A stretch of DNA of 55,852 bases from assembly GCF_900096945.1 (NCBI RefSeq), contig NZ_FMKA01000025.1, positions 1-55,852 of the forward strand, given 5' to 3'. Under the pieces are notes generated by a model. It made no database searches and was not told the DNA's origin. It worked only from the letters and a program-made list of their open reading frames with translations. Source of the stretch: Anaerobium acetethylicum. GTDB taxonomy: Bacteria; Bacillota; Clostridia; Lachnospirales; Lachnospiraceae. Of this stretch, positions 43,802-52,671 are shown in pieces. Position numbers and translations under genes: made by a program. How positions within the stretch are numbered: position 1 is the first letter of the stretch; every line of letters starts with the position of its first letter.

Positions 43802-44824
43802 TCAAATCGCCTTTCCTTTCATCTTCACGCTTTGTTTTATAACCATATGCCCCGCTACGATATCCAGACCTCTTCCTGCTTTTGGATTTTTAATCTGTTT
43901 CAGGACTTTTTCCAGCGCAACCTTGGTCATGGCTTTTGTGTTCACTTCATAAGTTGAGATTTTCATATCCGGAAATCCCGGATAAAGGTAGTTATCGAAT
44001 CCAACTACTGAAATATCCTCCGGCACGCGGTACCCCTGCTCCTTCAGCTTCAGGATCAGCATTCCCGCTACCAGGTCACAGTTGCACACAAATGCTTTCG
44101 GCAGTTTTTTAGGAAGATCAAACTCTACCTGTCCCATGTCATCACGGTCTTCAATGAGCCATTCCGGATGAATGTTTTTTCTGTGCTCCATCATTGATTT
44201 CATAAAACCGCAGTAACGGTCCATAATGCTGCTCGTTGCATAAATGGAGCCGATAAAGCCGATGTCTTCTATTCCCTGTTCAAAAAGGAGCTCCGTCATC
44301 AGGTACATTCCATAAAAATTATCGGTTATCACCGCATCTGCTGCCAGATCTTTGTCATAAAAATCCAGATACACGACCGGCATGCGTGCAGCTTCGCGGA
44401 TTTTCCGGATATACCGCTTATCAATTTCTCCTATCACGATCAGGCCTTCAATGTTCTGCTCCGTCACGATTTTCGGAAGAGTCAGAGTTCTCTTTTCCTC
44501 TTCCTTTTTCAGGACCTCTATCGTTGTAAAGCAGCCTTTCTCGCTTGCAAGAATGGCAAGCTCCTGATACATCTTCCAGTAAAAGGTCGCATACTGCGCC
44601 AGATAGTTTTCCGCTATGATAACTCCTATTTTTTTGAATTCGCCTTTATTCTCATCCTGCTTTTTTGGAGACGAAGACAACTGATACCCCAGGAGTCTTG
44701 CCTCTTCCTGGATACGCTGCCTCAGTTCTTCGCTGACGCCTTTCTGACCCGATAAAGCATTATGTACAGTAACTGTACTGACGCCTACTCTTTCCGCAAT
44801 ATCTGCCATCCTCACTTTTCCCAT
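43802..44824 (-). CDS. LacI family regulator of the mannan/galactomannan locus
   Basis: 340 residues. The DNA-binding domain is VRMADIAERVGVSTVTVHNALSGQKGVSEELRQRIQEEARLLGY; the sensor has IEGLIVIGEIDKRYIRK, VVYLDFYDKDLAADAVITDNFYG and SVVGFDNYLYPGFPDMKISTYEVNTKAM. It sits between the importer operon and the alpha-galactosidase, in the same direction. It probably represses both, through AAGTTG-type operators. A consensus promoter lies ~155 bases upstream, leaving an untranslated leader that contains repeat copy F. Confidence 0.92.
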   Translation of the reverse strand: MGKVRMADIAERVGVSTVTVHNALSGQKGVSEELRQRIQEEARLLGYQLSSSPKKQDENKGEFKKIGVIIAENYLAQYATFYWKMYQELAILASEKGCFTTIEVLKKEEEKRTLTLPKIVTEQNIEGLIVIGEIDKRYIRKIREAARMPVVYLDFYDKDLAADAVITDNFYGMYLMTELLFEQGIEDIGFIGSIYATSSIMDRYCGFMKSMMEHRKNIHPEWLIEDRDDMGQVEFDLPKKLPKAFVCNCDLVAGMLILKLKEQGYRVPEDISVVGFDNYLYPGFPDMKISTYEVNTKAMTKVALEKVLKQIKNPKAGRGLDIVAGHMVIKQSVKMKGKAI

Positions 44825-44902
44825 AGAAATACCTCACTGCTCATTCTTTATTTGCAACTCTTCAGTCTGTCTCCCACATAACCCCATATAACAACCTAAT
44901 AA

Positions 44903-44955
44903 GTAACTATTCAGGACTATGCCCTTCATAGTCACATATGATGCATATAAATTAC
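44903..44955. repeat. Partial inverted-repeat element (copy F)
   Basis: GTAACTATTCAGGACTATG, CCTTCATAGTCACA and TGATGCATATAAATT match the left half of the 24.9 kb copy. No right end is seen. It lies in the leader between the LacI promoter and the LacI start codon. Confidence 0.65.
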
Positions 44956-44978
44956 ATTTTCTTAAACATACAGATTAA

Positions 44979-45007
44979 ATTATAGTTTTTTTAATTAAAT
45001 TTGTCAA
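44979..45007 (-). promoter_or_regulatory. Consensus promoter of the mannan-locus LacI gene
   Basis: On the minus strand a perfect TTGACA (45007-45002), a 17-base spacer and a perfect TATAAT (44984-44979). It starts 14 bases after the alpha-galactosidase stop, and no terminator separates the two genes. Confidence 0.85.
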
Positions 45008-45020
45008 CAAAACTACGTTT

Positions 45021-47207
45021 TTATATACGTGTAAAATGATACAGTCTGCTCTGGTAATCTCCCCACATGCCCTTAATCAGAAATCCGCCATTTACAAGCA
45101 TTTCTCCAGAATATATTTCATCTGTTCCTTCCAGACGGTAATCAGAATTCAGATCCAGGCCTTTTAACCTGATTTTTCTGCTATGGCTGTTCGGCACTCC
45201 CAATACATGCACATAGGTTACGAGCGATTCGCTTTTATCTTTTGCCACTACTTCCCAGCAGTCATAGAGATGGTTTTCAGACCAGGATGCGATGCGGTAA
45301 TAATCGCCTTCCCGGACCAGTTCATGATATTTGTGGTACATCTCCACCTGTTCAGGAATCATGGCGCGGTCTTCTGCAGGAATTTTCGTAATATCCAGCT
45401 CATATCCGAAGGTTCCGGCAAGGGCCACATGCCCTCTGGTACGGAAAGGCGTATTCCTGCCCACGGAATGGTTCGGACAGTCGCTGACATGTGCTCCCAT
45501 TGCCGAAAGCGGATAGATAAGGGCTGTCCCTTCCTGAATCTTCAGGCGTTCAATGGCGTCCGTGTCATCAGAACACCAGATCTGCGGACTGTAATAGAGC
45601 ATACCCGGGTCAAATCTTGCACCGCCTCCCGAACAGTTCTCCAGAAGCAGCTCCGGAAATTCCTGTATCAGCCTTTCCTGCATCCGGTAAACGCCCAATA
45701 CATATCGATGGAAGAGCTCCTGCTGGGATTCCCTGTCAAGATACGCACTTCCCAGGTCGCTCAGCTGCCTGTTCATATCCCATTTCACATAAGAAATCGG
45801 AGCACTCCTCAGGATCTTTGCAACGCATTCATAGGCATACTCTTCTACTTCAGGATTCGACAGATCCAGCACATACTGTTCACGGCTCTGGGTCGCTTCA
45901 CGCCCCGGAATCTGAATAGCCCATTCCGGATGTGTGCGATACAGATCTGAATTCGGCGAAATCATCTCTGGTTCAAACCATATGCCAAATTCCAATCCGA
46001 TTTCATTGACGCGTTCCGCCAGATCCTTCAGTCCCGTCGTGATTTTCTTTTCATTGACGACCCAGTCCCCCAGGGAACAGTTGTCGCTGTTTCGCTCCCC
46101 GAACCATCCGTCATCCATGACAAGCATCTCAATCCCAGCCTTCTTCGCTTCTCTGGCGATATCAAGGAGCTTGTCCGTATTGAATTCAAAATAGGTTGCT
46201 TCCCAGTTGTTGATCAGGATCGGCCTTTTCTTATGCTTATAAGGGCTGCGTATCATATGCTCCCTGTAAAAATCATGCAGCGAACGCGTCATTTTTCCAA
46301 GCCCTTCACTGGAATATACCAAAATGGCTTCAGGTGCCTGGAAGCAGTCGCCTGGCTTCAGGTTCCAGCAGAATTCCTCATGATGGATACCCATGACCAT
46401 CCTGACCGAATCAAACTGGGTAAGCTCCGCCTGCCCGATGAAATTCCCTGAATACACAAAATGCATGCCATATACTTCCCCCTGATCCTGGGTCGTATCC
46501 GGCGTCACCAGCGCAACAAAAGGATGCTCCTGATGTCCCGACTCTCCTCTGGCGGAAGAGACCACCTGTTTCCCATATCTGACAGGCCCTCTCTGAATAT
46601 GACGTTCCCTTGCCCATGAGCCATGAAGGGTCATCATTTCGAACTCCTGGTTGTCCATATCGATGCATGCGCTGTAGATCTTTTCGATTTTCAGGTTCTG
46701 CACTCCCTCATTAACCACCTTTATGCTCCTGGCAATCACATCTTCCTTTTCAAACACAGAATAGGATAGCACTACCTTCAGCTGGAGCACTTCATCCACG
46801 CAGGTAATCAGCAGCGTGGAGACTTCCTCCTCCCTTCCGAAAGAAGCCGGCAGCCCTTCCAGCCACGGTTTTCCTTTTTCAATCACATGGGACACATAGC
46901 GGATTTCACATCCCATGCAGCCGTCTTCATTTCGCACGTTCAGGCAGCTTTCCCTGTAGTCTCCGATTCCTCCCGTCGGATATTCCATCGGAAAGAAATC
47001 CAAAAAAGAAGACTTTTCCCTTTTATGCCTTTCCGGGGTAAACGGCGCCTCCTCCGTCCTGAGCAGATAGCTGCCGCCGGCATTGGCAAGGCGTTTTCCA
47101 TAATAAATATGCCCGACGTACCCTTCTTCCGTCATCCCGATCATATAGGTCGTATTTTCTGTATCAAGCTTAAATATTCTCTCTGTTTCCTTAAATTGAA
47201 TTCCCAT
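45021..47207 (-). CDS. GH36 alpha-galactosidase
   Basis: 728 residues with the GH36 layout: an N-terminal beta-supersandwich (~1-320), a TIM barrel (~325-650) and a C-terminal beta domain. The catalytic nucleophile is the Asp in ISYVKWDMNRQLSD and the acid/base the Asp in WCSDDTDAIERL; substrate contacts appear in NNWEATYFEF and MDDGWFG. There is no signal peptide, so it trims galactose side chains from imported galactomannan- or raffinose-type oligosaccharides. The ATG at 47207 follows GAGGTGG; a GTG three codons upstream is part of that site. The leader upstream is AT-rich with AACTTTAATTTAAGT-like operator traces. Confidence 0.95.
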   Translation of the reverse strand: MGIQFKETERIFKLDTENTTYMIGMTEEGYVGHIYYGKRLANAGGSYLLRTEEAPFTPERHKREKSSFLDFFPMEYPTGGIGDYRESCLNVRNEDGCMGCEIRYVSHVIEKGKPWLEGLPASFGREEEVSTLLITCVDEVLQLKVVLSYSVFEKEDVIARSIKVVNEGVQNLKIEKIYSACIDMDNQEFEMMTLHGSWARERHIQRGPVRYGKQVVSSARGESGHQEHPFVALVTPDTTQDQGEVYGMHFVYSGNFIGQAELTQFDSVRMVMGIHHEEFCWNLKPGDCFQAPEAILVYSSEGLGKMTRSLHDFYREHMIRSPYKHKKRPILINNWEATYFEFNTDKLLDIAREAKKAGIEMLVMDDGWFGERNSDNCSLGDWVVNEKKITTGLKDLAERVNEIGLEFGIWFEPEMISPNSDLYRTHPEWAIQIPGREATQSREQYVLDLSNPEVEEYAYECVAKILRSAPISYVKWDMNRQLSDLGSAYLDRESQQELFHRYVLGVYRMQERLIQEFPELLLENCSGGGARFDPGMLYYSPQIWCSDDTDAIERLKIQEGTALIYPLSAMGAHVSDCPNHSVGRNTPFRTRGHVALAGTFGYELDITKIPAEDRAMIPEQVEMYHKYHELVREGDYYRIASWSENHLYDCWEVVAKDKSESLVTYVHVLGVPNSHSRKIRLKGLDLNSDYRLEGTDEIYSGEMLVNGGFLIKGMWGDYQSRLYHFTRI

Positions 47208-47523
47208 ATTTTCCACCTCGTTTAATCATTATTGGTATCGTACTGATTTTCCATTCCTATTTCCCACTTCTGCATTTACCGCATCCGCTTTTACTGCATC
47301 CGCATTTCACCATAGATGTATTCTACATCCAGTATCTTTCCCTCGACACAAAAACGCTCTTCTCCTTTCTCCTTCAATCATGCAGATCGATTTAAATTTA
47401 ATATTAATTTAATCATCTTATTTAGTTTAACAAAACTTTAATTTAAGTCATTAATTATATTAAACACTTAAGCAGGCCAAATGTCAATCCAATCGTGCAA
47501 TTTATTTCTGATTTTTGTTTCTG

Positions 47524-47676
47524 GTTACTGTTCACTCCGTGATTAGTAACACGCTTCGCGATGCACAGAAATGGTTGAAATGCACCATTTCGTGCTGCAA
47601 TCCCCGGGTTTTATGTGACTTTCGCTTCGCTACACTCACAAAAACACCTTGCGTTGGATGACGTGTGAACAGTAAC
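47524..47676. repeat. 153-bp inverted-repeat element (copy G, divergent)
   Basis: The ends GTTACTGTTCAC and GTGAACAGTAAC are perfect 12-bp inverted repeats, close to the GTAACTGTTCAG type. The interior keeps the plan of copy E: a first hairpin (AATGGTTGAAATGCACCATTT region), then CCCGGGTTTTATGTGA paired with TCACAAAAACACC, then a GCG-rich tail. The rest of the 728-base gap 47208-47935 holds the GH36 upstream region, the guaD promoter and the riboswitch. Confidence 0.65.
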
Positions 47677-47715
47677 TGTTTCTGTTCTAAATTCAGCGAA
47701 ACATCTGAACGGAAC

Positions 47716-47745
47716 TTGACATCCACATGCGAATTATGATATAGA
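47716..47745 (+). promoter_or_regulatory. Promoter of the guanine deaminase gene
   Basis: TTGACA (47716-47721), an 18-base spacer and TATAGA (47740-47745); the purine riboswitch starts ~45 bases downstream. Confidence 0.7.
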
Positions 47746-47789
47746 TAACATTGTGCGTTTTTTCAGGACTGCAAATGTACTGAACAGAT

Positions 47790-47860
47790 ACCATATAACT
47801 TATATAAGTCTGAGATCGGTCAGATGTTTCTACCAACTACCGTAATAGTTGTCTATAGGT
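47790..47860 (+). ncRNA. Purine riboswitch aptamer (guanine-type)
   Basis: P1 is CCATATA with TATAGG. P2 is GTCTGA/TCAGAT with loop GATCGG. The junction GATGTTTCTACC is the purine-riboswitch hallmark. P3 is AACTA/TAGTT with loop CCGTAA, whose CC can pair with the GG of the P2 loop. After P3 the sequence reads GTCTATA; the C before UAUA matches C74 of the xpt aptamer, predicting guanine/hypoxanthine rather than adenine binding. Downstream are GTTTTTC/GAAAAAC and GGGCA...TGCCC with a T-run between; I could not assign the switching helix. Confidence 0.88.
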
Positions 47861-47935
47861 TTTTCACGAAAAACATGGGCAGGCTGGGACAGGTGGTCTT
47901 TTTTTGCCCAAAAATGAAAGCCGGAGGAAATTTAT

Positions 47936-49213
47936 ATGAGAAAAAATTATGTTCTAAAAGGAAATATCTGCTACTGCATTGAAAGCAGCCGGATAGAAAT
48001 TTCAGATGGTGCATATCTTGTTTGCGAGGACGGGAAATCTGCTGGGATATTCCCTTCGCTTCCAGAACAGTATCAGGATTTTCCGATTACGGACTTTGGA
48101 GAATGCCTGATTATTCCAGGGCTTGTGGATCTGCATACTCATGCACCCCAGTATGCCTTCCGGGGTCTGGGAATGGATATGCCCCTGATGGAATGGCTTG
48201 AGACCCATACCTTCCCTGAGGAAAGCAAATACGGGGACATGGAATATGCCAAAAAGGCTTATCAGATCTTTGCGGATACTATGAAGAAAGGTGCAACCAC
48301 AAGAGCCTGCATCTTTGCAACCATTCATTCTGAAGGCACCGATTGCCTTATGAGCCTTATGGAAGAGACAGGACTCCACACCATGGTCGGAAGGGTCAAC
48401 ATGGACCGGAATGCCCCTGTCAATCTGTGCGAACCTTCACCCGAACAGGCGCTGGCCGATACGGAAGAATGGATCATCAAGAGCAGGACGCAGTATCGGA
48501 ATACAGAGCCGATCCTTACTCCCCGTTTCATTCCCACCTGCTCGGACATGCTGATGGAAGGCCTGGGCATGCTCCAGCAGAAATATCACATGCCTGTACA
48601 GTCCCACTTATCCGAAAATGACAGCGAGATTGCTTTTGTGCAGGAACTGTGCCCGTGGTCCCGGTGCTACGGTGACGCCTATGACCGGTTCGGCCTCTTC
48701 GGAGGAGCCGATTGCAGGACCGTCATGGCACATTGCGTTCACTCAGGTGACGACGAGATTGCGTTAATGAAAAAGAACGGCGTTTTCATAGCACATTGCG
48801 CCCAGTCGAATACCAACCTCATGTCGGGTGTGGCGCCCGTCCGCAGATATCTCGAGGAAGGAATTCCAATGGGATTGGGAAGCGATGTGGCCGGCGGCTG
48901 TACCACCGATATGTTCCGGGCTATGGTGGATTCCATACACGCCTCCAATCTTCGCTACAGGCTTTTTGATGACAGCCTGAAGCCATTGACGCCGGCGGAA
49001 GCGTTCTATCTGGCTACCAAGGGAGGAGGCGCCTTCTTTGGTCAAGTAGGAAGTTTTGAGCCCGGCTATGAAATGGACGCGCTGGTGCTCGATGACAGGA
49101 ATCTGCCCCACCCGCAGGAGCTGACGACCCTTGAACGGCTGGAGCGGATGATTTATCTGGCTGACGAGCGGAATATCGTGCATAAGTATGTGGCGGGGAG
49201 AAAGCTTTTCTAA
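47936..49213 (+). CDS. guaD: Guanine deaminase
   Basis: 425 residues of the amidohydrolase superfamily. Zinc ligands are in GLVDLHTHAPQ, QSHLSEN, HCVHS and GSDVAGG. The guanine deaminase signature follows the first motif directly (YAFRGLGMDMPLMEWL). It turns guanine into xanthine and ammonia, a purine salvage/degradation step in the cytosol. The ATG follows GCCGGAGGAAATTTAT. A guanine-type purine riboswitch in its leader fits the substrate. It shares a terminator with the converging decayed GH127 gene. Confidence 0.95.
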   Translation: MRKNYVLKGNICYCIESSRIEISDGAYLVCEDGKSAGIFPSLPEQYQDFPITDFGECLIIPGLVDLHTHAPQYAFRGLGMDMPLMEWLETHTFPEESKYGDMEYAKKAYQIFADTMKKGATTRACIFATIHSEGTDCLMSLMEETGLHTMVGRVNMDRNAPVNLCEPSPEQALADTEEWIIKSRTQYRNTEPILTPRFIPTCSDMLMEGLGMLQQKYHMPVQSHLSENDSEIAFVQELCPWSRCYGDAYDRFGLFGGADCRTVMAHCVHSGDDEIALMKKNGVFIAHCAQSNTNLMSGVAPVRRYLEEGIPMGLGSDVAGGCTTDMFRAMVDSIHASNLRYRLFDDSLKPLTPAEAFYLATKGGGAFFGQVGSFEPGYEMDALVLDDRNLPHPQELTTLERLERMIYLADERNIVHKYVAGRKLF

Positions 49214-49237
49214 CCCTGCATTTCAATAATTGCGCAA

Positions 49238-49279
49238 AGAAATGCCACTGCAGAATTTTCACTCTGCGGTGGCATTTCT
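49238..49279. terminator. Bidirectional terminator after guaD
   Basis: AGAAATGCCACTGCAGA pairs with TCTGCGGTGGCATTTCT (one mismatch) around an 8-base loop, with a T-rich CTCTTCT following. Confidence 0.88.
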
Positions 49280-49324
49280 CTTCTATCGTAATCTCCCTCA
49301 ACACCTTATTCCATCCCCTTACAT

Positions 49325-49876
49325 TCAGCGGTATGCAACCGGAATCCAGATGCGCATCTCATCATACCCCCTGTTATCCCAGGCGAAGTACGGCACCAGG
49401 CGCATGGAAACCGGCTCCAATACGGGCTGCTTCATCGTCTGGTATAAGCTGTCCCTGTTATACTGATTTCTATTGATCTGATTTCTATTGATCTGATTTC
49501 TATTGATCTGATATCCGTTTCCTTCCAATGCTACTGTTTTTCTTCCCGCTATCTCGCAGGAAACAGGCATGAATCGGGCATTCAGATCCAGCATAAGGTC
49601 ATCCAGGGTTTCCACCGGGGCATCCATTCCTTCCATGCAATAGACAAGGGGACCCCTTTCAACCGCAGCCTGTCCCACAGTTTCTTCCACCATATTGTGG
49701 GCCTGCGTCAGTCTGACCGGCATGTCAAATAAGATCTGGACCTCCTCACCCTCGACAAGTTCCAGCTTCACCGTCAGATATCCCGTCTCATCCTTTTCAT
49801 CCAGCTGATATATCCTTTGGGCCATCTTGATATAGCCGCTTTCTGCCCAGGCTGGAATCCTTATCTTAAGATTGAT
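49325..49876 (-). pseudogene. C-terminal remnant of a GH127 (DUF1680) arabinofuranosidase gene
   Basis: The frame opens at INLKIRIPAWAESGYIK, an internal DUF1680 beta-sandwich segment, and runs to the normal family end RLVPYFAWDNRGYDEMRIWIPVAYR. VERGPLVYCMEGMDAP is another clear family motif. Only ~180 of the usual ~640 residues remain; the catalytic barrel is gone. Near its end three 15-bp repeats insert QINRN copies. Its 5' edge is fused to the broken sensor kinase. The ATG at 49825 has no ribosome site. Confidence 0.85.
49464..49508. repeat. Three perfect 15-bp tandem repeats
   Basis: The unit TGATTTCTATTGATC is repeated three times in the GH127 remnant; on the coding strand it gives successive QINRN pentapeptides, absent from what I know of the family. 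Confidence 0.9.
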
Positions 49877-50972
49877 TTATAACGCGTTCCTCCACGGCTT
49901 CCTGCAACACCCGCTCCAGGGCATTGTCCAGGGCATTGTCCAGCGCATTTCCCATAAGCGCATAGACATCTGCAGATGCCATGAACGCAATCATTTTTCC
50001 TTCGACCATGCAGCTGAATTCCAAATTATGTTCATTATATATCAGTGTTTTCTCCCTAAGAACATAATCCAATGCTTTGCAGCCTGTATGGTACGTGGCA
50101 TCATAAATAGACACTGCCTGTTGAATCTCCCTCAAATATTCTGAACGTGCCTGGCTATCTTCCATATTCTCAAGTGCTTTAATCTGGTGCTTTAAATCAT
50201 GACATTTAATATTGATAATATCAATTGCTTCCTTTGCACTTTTTTGCTGTACACCAGACATCTGTAACAATTGCTCCATCATTTCATGCTCATGTTTCAT
50301 ATTGTTTTCATGTAAAACAGAGTATTCCATCAAAAGAACCAGTGTACAGCATAGCAAGCTATAGAATGGACAGATTACTTCCCCTATCAGTGTTCCAGCA
50401 TGTTCCTCCGGATATGACCAGTAAACACTAAAACCAATTGCGGCTATCATCACGATTACTGCAAGTATTGCTATGCGGATATCTCCATCCTGAAATCTAT
50501 TTCTCTTTTGTTTTTTTCGAATAATCAGCACATAAACTATGATTGCTCCTATGATATAAACAAGATATCTTGTGATCAGAATATGTGCAAAGTTTCCATT
50601 TAATGCAAAACTTTGATTTGTAAAAAAAAGTATGATTTTTGAAAGTGTGAAGCTTATATGTTCCGTGGCATAACCTCCTGCCATTATGAAAAGCACTTCC
50701 AAAATTCCAATATCAAAGCTGAACATAATCGGGAATATCGTAATTACTGCATACCCCAAATATAGAAGCACAAATGGGAACAACGACTGACCGGTGTAAA
50801 AATTTATAATAGCCATCCAAATATAGGAAAGGGTAAACTGCAGCACAAATCCGGCTGTCAGTCTGACAAAAAAATGATTTCTTCTTTGGACTCCAATCAA
50901 AAATATGATTTCCGAAACAATTAATTGAAATGGAAATTGTATGAAATTGTTTTCTAAAAACTCATATAGCAA
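49866..50972 (-). pseudogene. AgrC-like sensor histidine kinase truncated before its G-box
   Basis: 368 residues. It has a multi-helix sensor (~1-195), a coiled coil and the His motif NIKCHDLKHQIKAL, as in the kinase at 21.9 kb. The ATPase domain breaks off after EERVIN and a stop, where the intact paralogue continues with ~75 residues carrying the G-box. The N-box is also odd: a perfect 12-bp duplication gives GNALDNALDNALERV instead of GNALDNAIESV. It should not bind ATP productively. It starts at a TTG with GGAGGG six bases upstream, just past the regulator stop. Confidence 0.8.
49918..49941. repeat. 12-bp tandem duplication in the kinase N-box
   Basis: AGGGCATTGTCC occurs twice in direct succession and adds an extra DNAL to the ATP-binding N-box. 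Confidence 0.9.
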
Positions 50973-50973
50973 G

Positions 50974-51678
50974 TCACAGCCCTCCCATATAATTGATATA
51001 ATCCTGAGTAAACTGTCGTTTTAATCGTCTGGACAGTGGCAGTACTCTCTCTGAAACTAATGAAACTGCATCTTTCCCAACACTCTTTACATGGGTTAAA
51101 TTCACTAAGCACCCCGCAGTACATTCTGAAAAAGGCAGATTCACCATTTTTTCTTTTACCGCTTTGATGCTTCCCCTCTCTCGAAGACATTCTTTCTTTG
51201 TACGAAAAATCAGATAATCACGTTCTTTTTCTATATATAAAATATCGGATACGTTGATTCGCAGGATTCCATCTTTACTATTTATCAGAATATCCTGTTT
51301 TTTGTGGCTTTGAAAAAAGCGAAATGCTTTTTCCAGCTTCATAGAAAAATTGTAATATCCAACCGGTTTCACCATGAAATCAATTGCATTTACCTCATAA
51401 CCATCAATTGCATATTGTGCCATACTAGTAACAAATATTATTCCGACAGCCTGATCCTTAGATCGTATTTCCCGAGCCACCTCCAGTCCATTGCATCCAG
51501 GCATCTCAATATCAAGGAAAATAACATCATACTCTCCACGATATTCTTCCAAAAAATCTAAGCTGGCATAAAAAACCGTCGTCTGAAAGGAAACATTATT
51601 TTCAGACTGAAATTTATTCAAATATGCAACGATATGCTGTGCATCTTCTTTCGAATCATCTACCACTGCAAATCTCAT
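50974..51678 (-). CDS. LytTR-domain response regulator
   Basis: 234 residues. The receiver has VVDDSKED, the phospho-acceptor Asp in VIFLDIEMPGCNG and Lys in DFMVKPVGYYNF; the LytTR domain follows from ~135 (ILYIEKERDYLIFRT ... SECTAGCLVNLTHVKSV). It is about as similar to the 23.2 kb regulator as paired paralogues are. The ATG at 51678 follows AAGAGGAGAAGAGC. Its partner kinase is truncated, so it may now be an orphan. No gene was found in the 209 bases upstream, only a CCCATGC/GCATGGG hairpin at ~51851-51870. Confidence 0.9.
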   Translation of the reverse strand: MRFAVVDDSKEDAQHIVAYLNKFQSENNVSFQTTVFYASLDFLEEYRGEYDVIFLDIEMPGCNGLEVAREIRSKDQAVGIIFVTSMAQYAIDGYEVNAIDFMVKPVGYYNFSMKLEKAFRFFQSHKKQDILINSKDGILRINVSDILYIEKERDYLIFRTKKECLRERGSIKAVKEKMVNLPFSECTAGCLVNLTHVKSVGKDAVSLVSERVLPLSRRLKRQFTQDYINYMGGL

Positions 51679-51887
51679 CAATGCTCTTCTCCTCTTGAAA
51701 AATCCTCTCCCAGGTTACAGGGCTGCTTTCAATCTAGTACTCGAGCCTGCCTTTGTTTCCTTAAGAACCGCATTAAAGCAGTTTTTTTATAATCATCATT
51801 ATTTTATCAGCCGCCTGTTTAAACAGCAAATACTTATAGTGAATACATACCCATGCTTTACAGGCATGGGTTCGCTATTCAATATCT

Positions 51888-52562
51888 CTAAAACTCTTTT
51901 GCCATATCTTCACCCTGTCTCTTCTCTAATTTTATACACGCCAGCATGAGCCCCATTACGATTGAAAGGAATGCGGATGCGATAACACGGTATTGCGGCG
52001 GCAGTAAAAATACAAGCGTATGTACTGCTATCCAGAAGAACAGGCATGCCTTTATCCACGCAAACTCAACCAAGGAATGCCAGTCATTCTTTTCAACCAG
52101 ATCAGACAATGTAATCTTGCGATTTTTATCCTCATATTTCAGATCGATATACATATCCGTAAACCGGTGAAATGTCATCATAACCGGTCCGAATGTTACA
52201 TTCATGATGGCACTGCCGAACAAAGCCTGGGCAAATATGCTGCCCTGGAATGGCAATCTGCCTGCTGCCTGTGCCGCTGCTGTTCCGCCCATATAGACCG
52301 TGAACACCAGTGTGACCATAATACCGATGGTTCCCCAGACCGCTGATTTGGCCAGTGTACTTTTCGGCACCGCCCACCCCTTGTTTACGATTCTCATTCC
52401 CAGCAGATCTCCCATGGTTGCTAATATAGAAAATTTTATAAAACCTGCTATATATGGATGTATTTCTGTAATTTCGATGAATCGGTCTCTTGAAGCGGGT
52501 ACCGCTAATATCAGAATCCAGAATGCAAGCACCCCTCCCCAAATAGAATCTCCTTTTTTCAT
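51888..52562 (-). CDS. Mpv17/PMP22-like integral membrane protein
   Basis: 224 residues with four or five predicted membrane helices. The stretch MNVTFGPVMMTFHRFTDMYID resembles the Mpv17/PMP22 signature (GP..H.WY..LD), with the usual upstream helix and a following loop and WIKACLFFWIAVHTLVFLLPPQYRV in place of the family's W-P-x-x-Q/N segment. The match is by eye and the bacterial function is unknown; a small-molecule channel has been proposed for eukaryotic members. It lies 110 bases after the GH1 gene, same direction, with no clear terminator between. Confidence 0.6.
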   Translation of the reverse strand: MKKGDSIWGGVLAFWILILAVPASRDRFIEITEIHPYIAGFIKFSILATMGDLLGMRIVNKGWAVPKSTLAKSAVWGTIGIMVTLVFTVYMGGTAAAQAAGRLPFQGSIFAQALFGSAIMNVTFGPVMMTFHRFTDMYIDLKYEDKNRKITLSDLVEKNDWHSLVEFAWIKACLFFWIAVHTLVFLLPPQYRVIASAFLSIVMGLMLACIKLEKRQGEDMAKEF

Positions 52563-52671
52563 ATCTGCCTCTTTCTATGCTGGTATTTTTATAAATTTAA
52601 AAGTTCTTTGGCGATCTATAAAATTCTTTTCCTGACCTGCCAGATCGAAATTCTCTTTGAATTATCATCTG

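Noticed and set aside
45183-45950. 255-codon plus-strand frame
   Set aside because: Shadow of the GH36 gene in a high-GC stretch.
49464-49508. CRISPR-like array
   Set aside because: Only three head-to-tail 15-bp units without spacers, inside a gene remnant.
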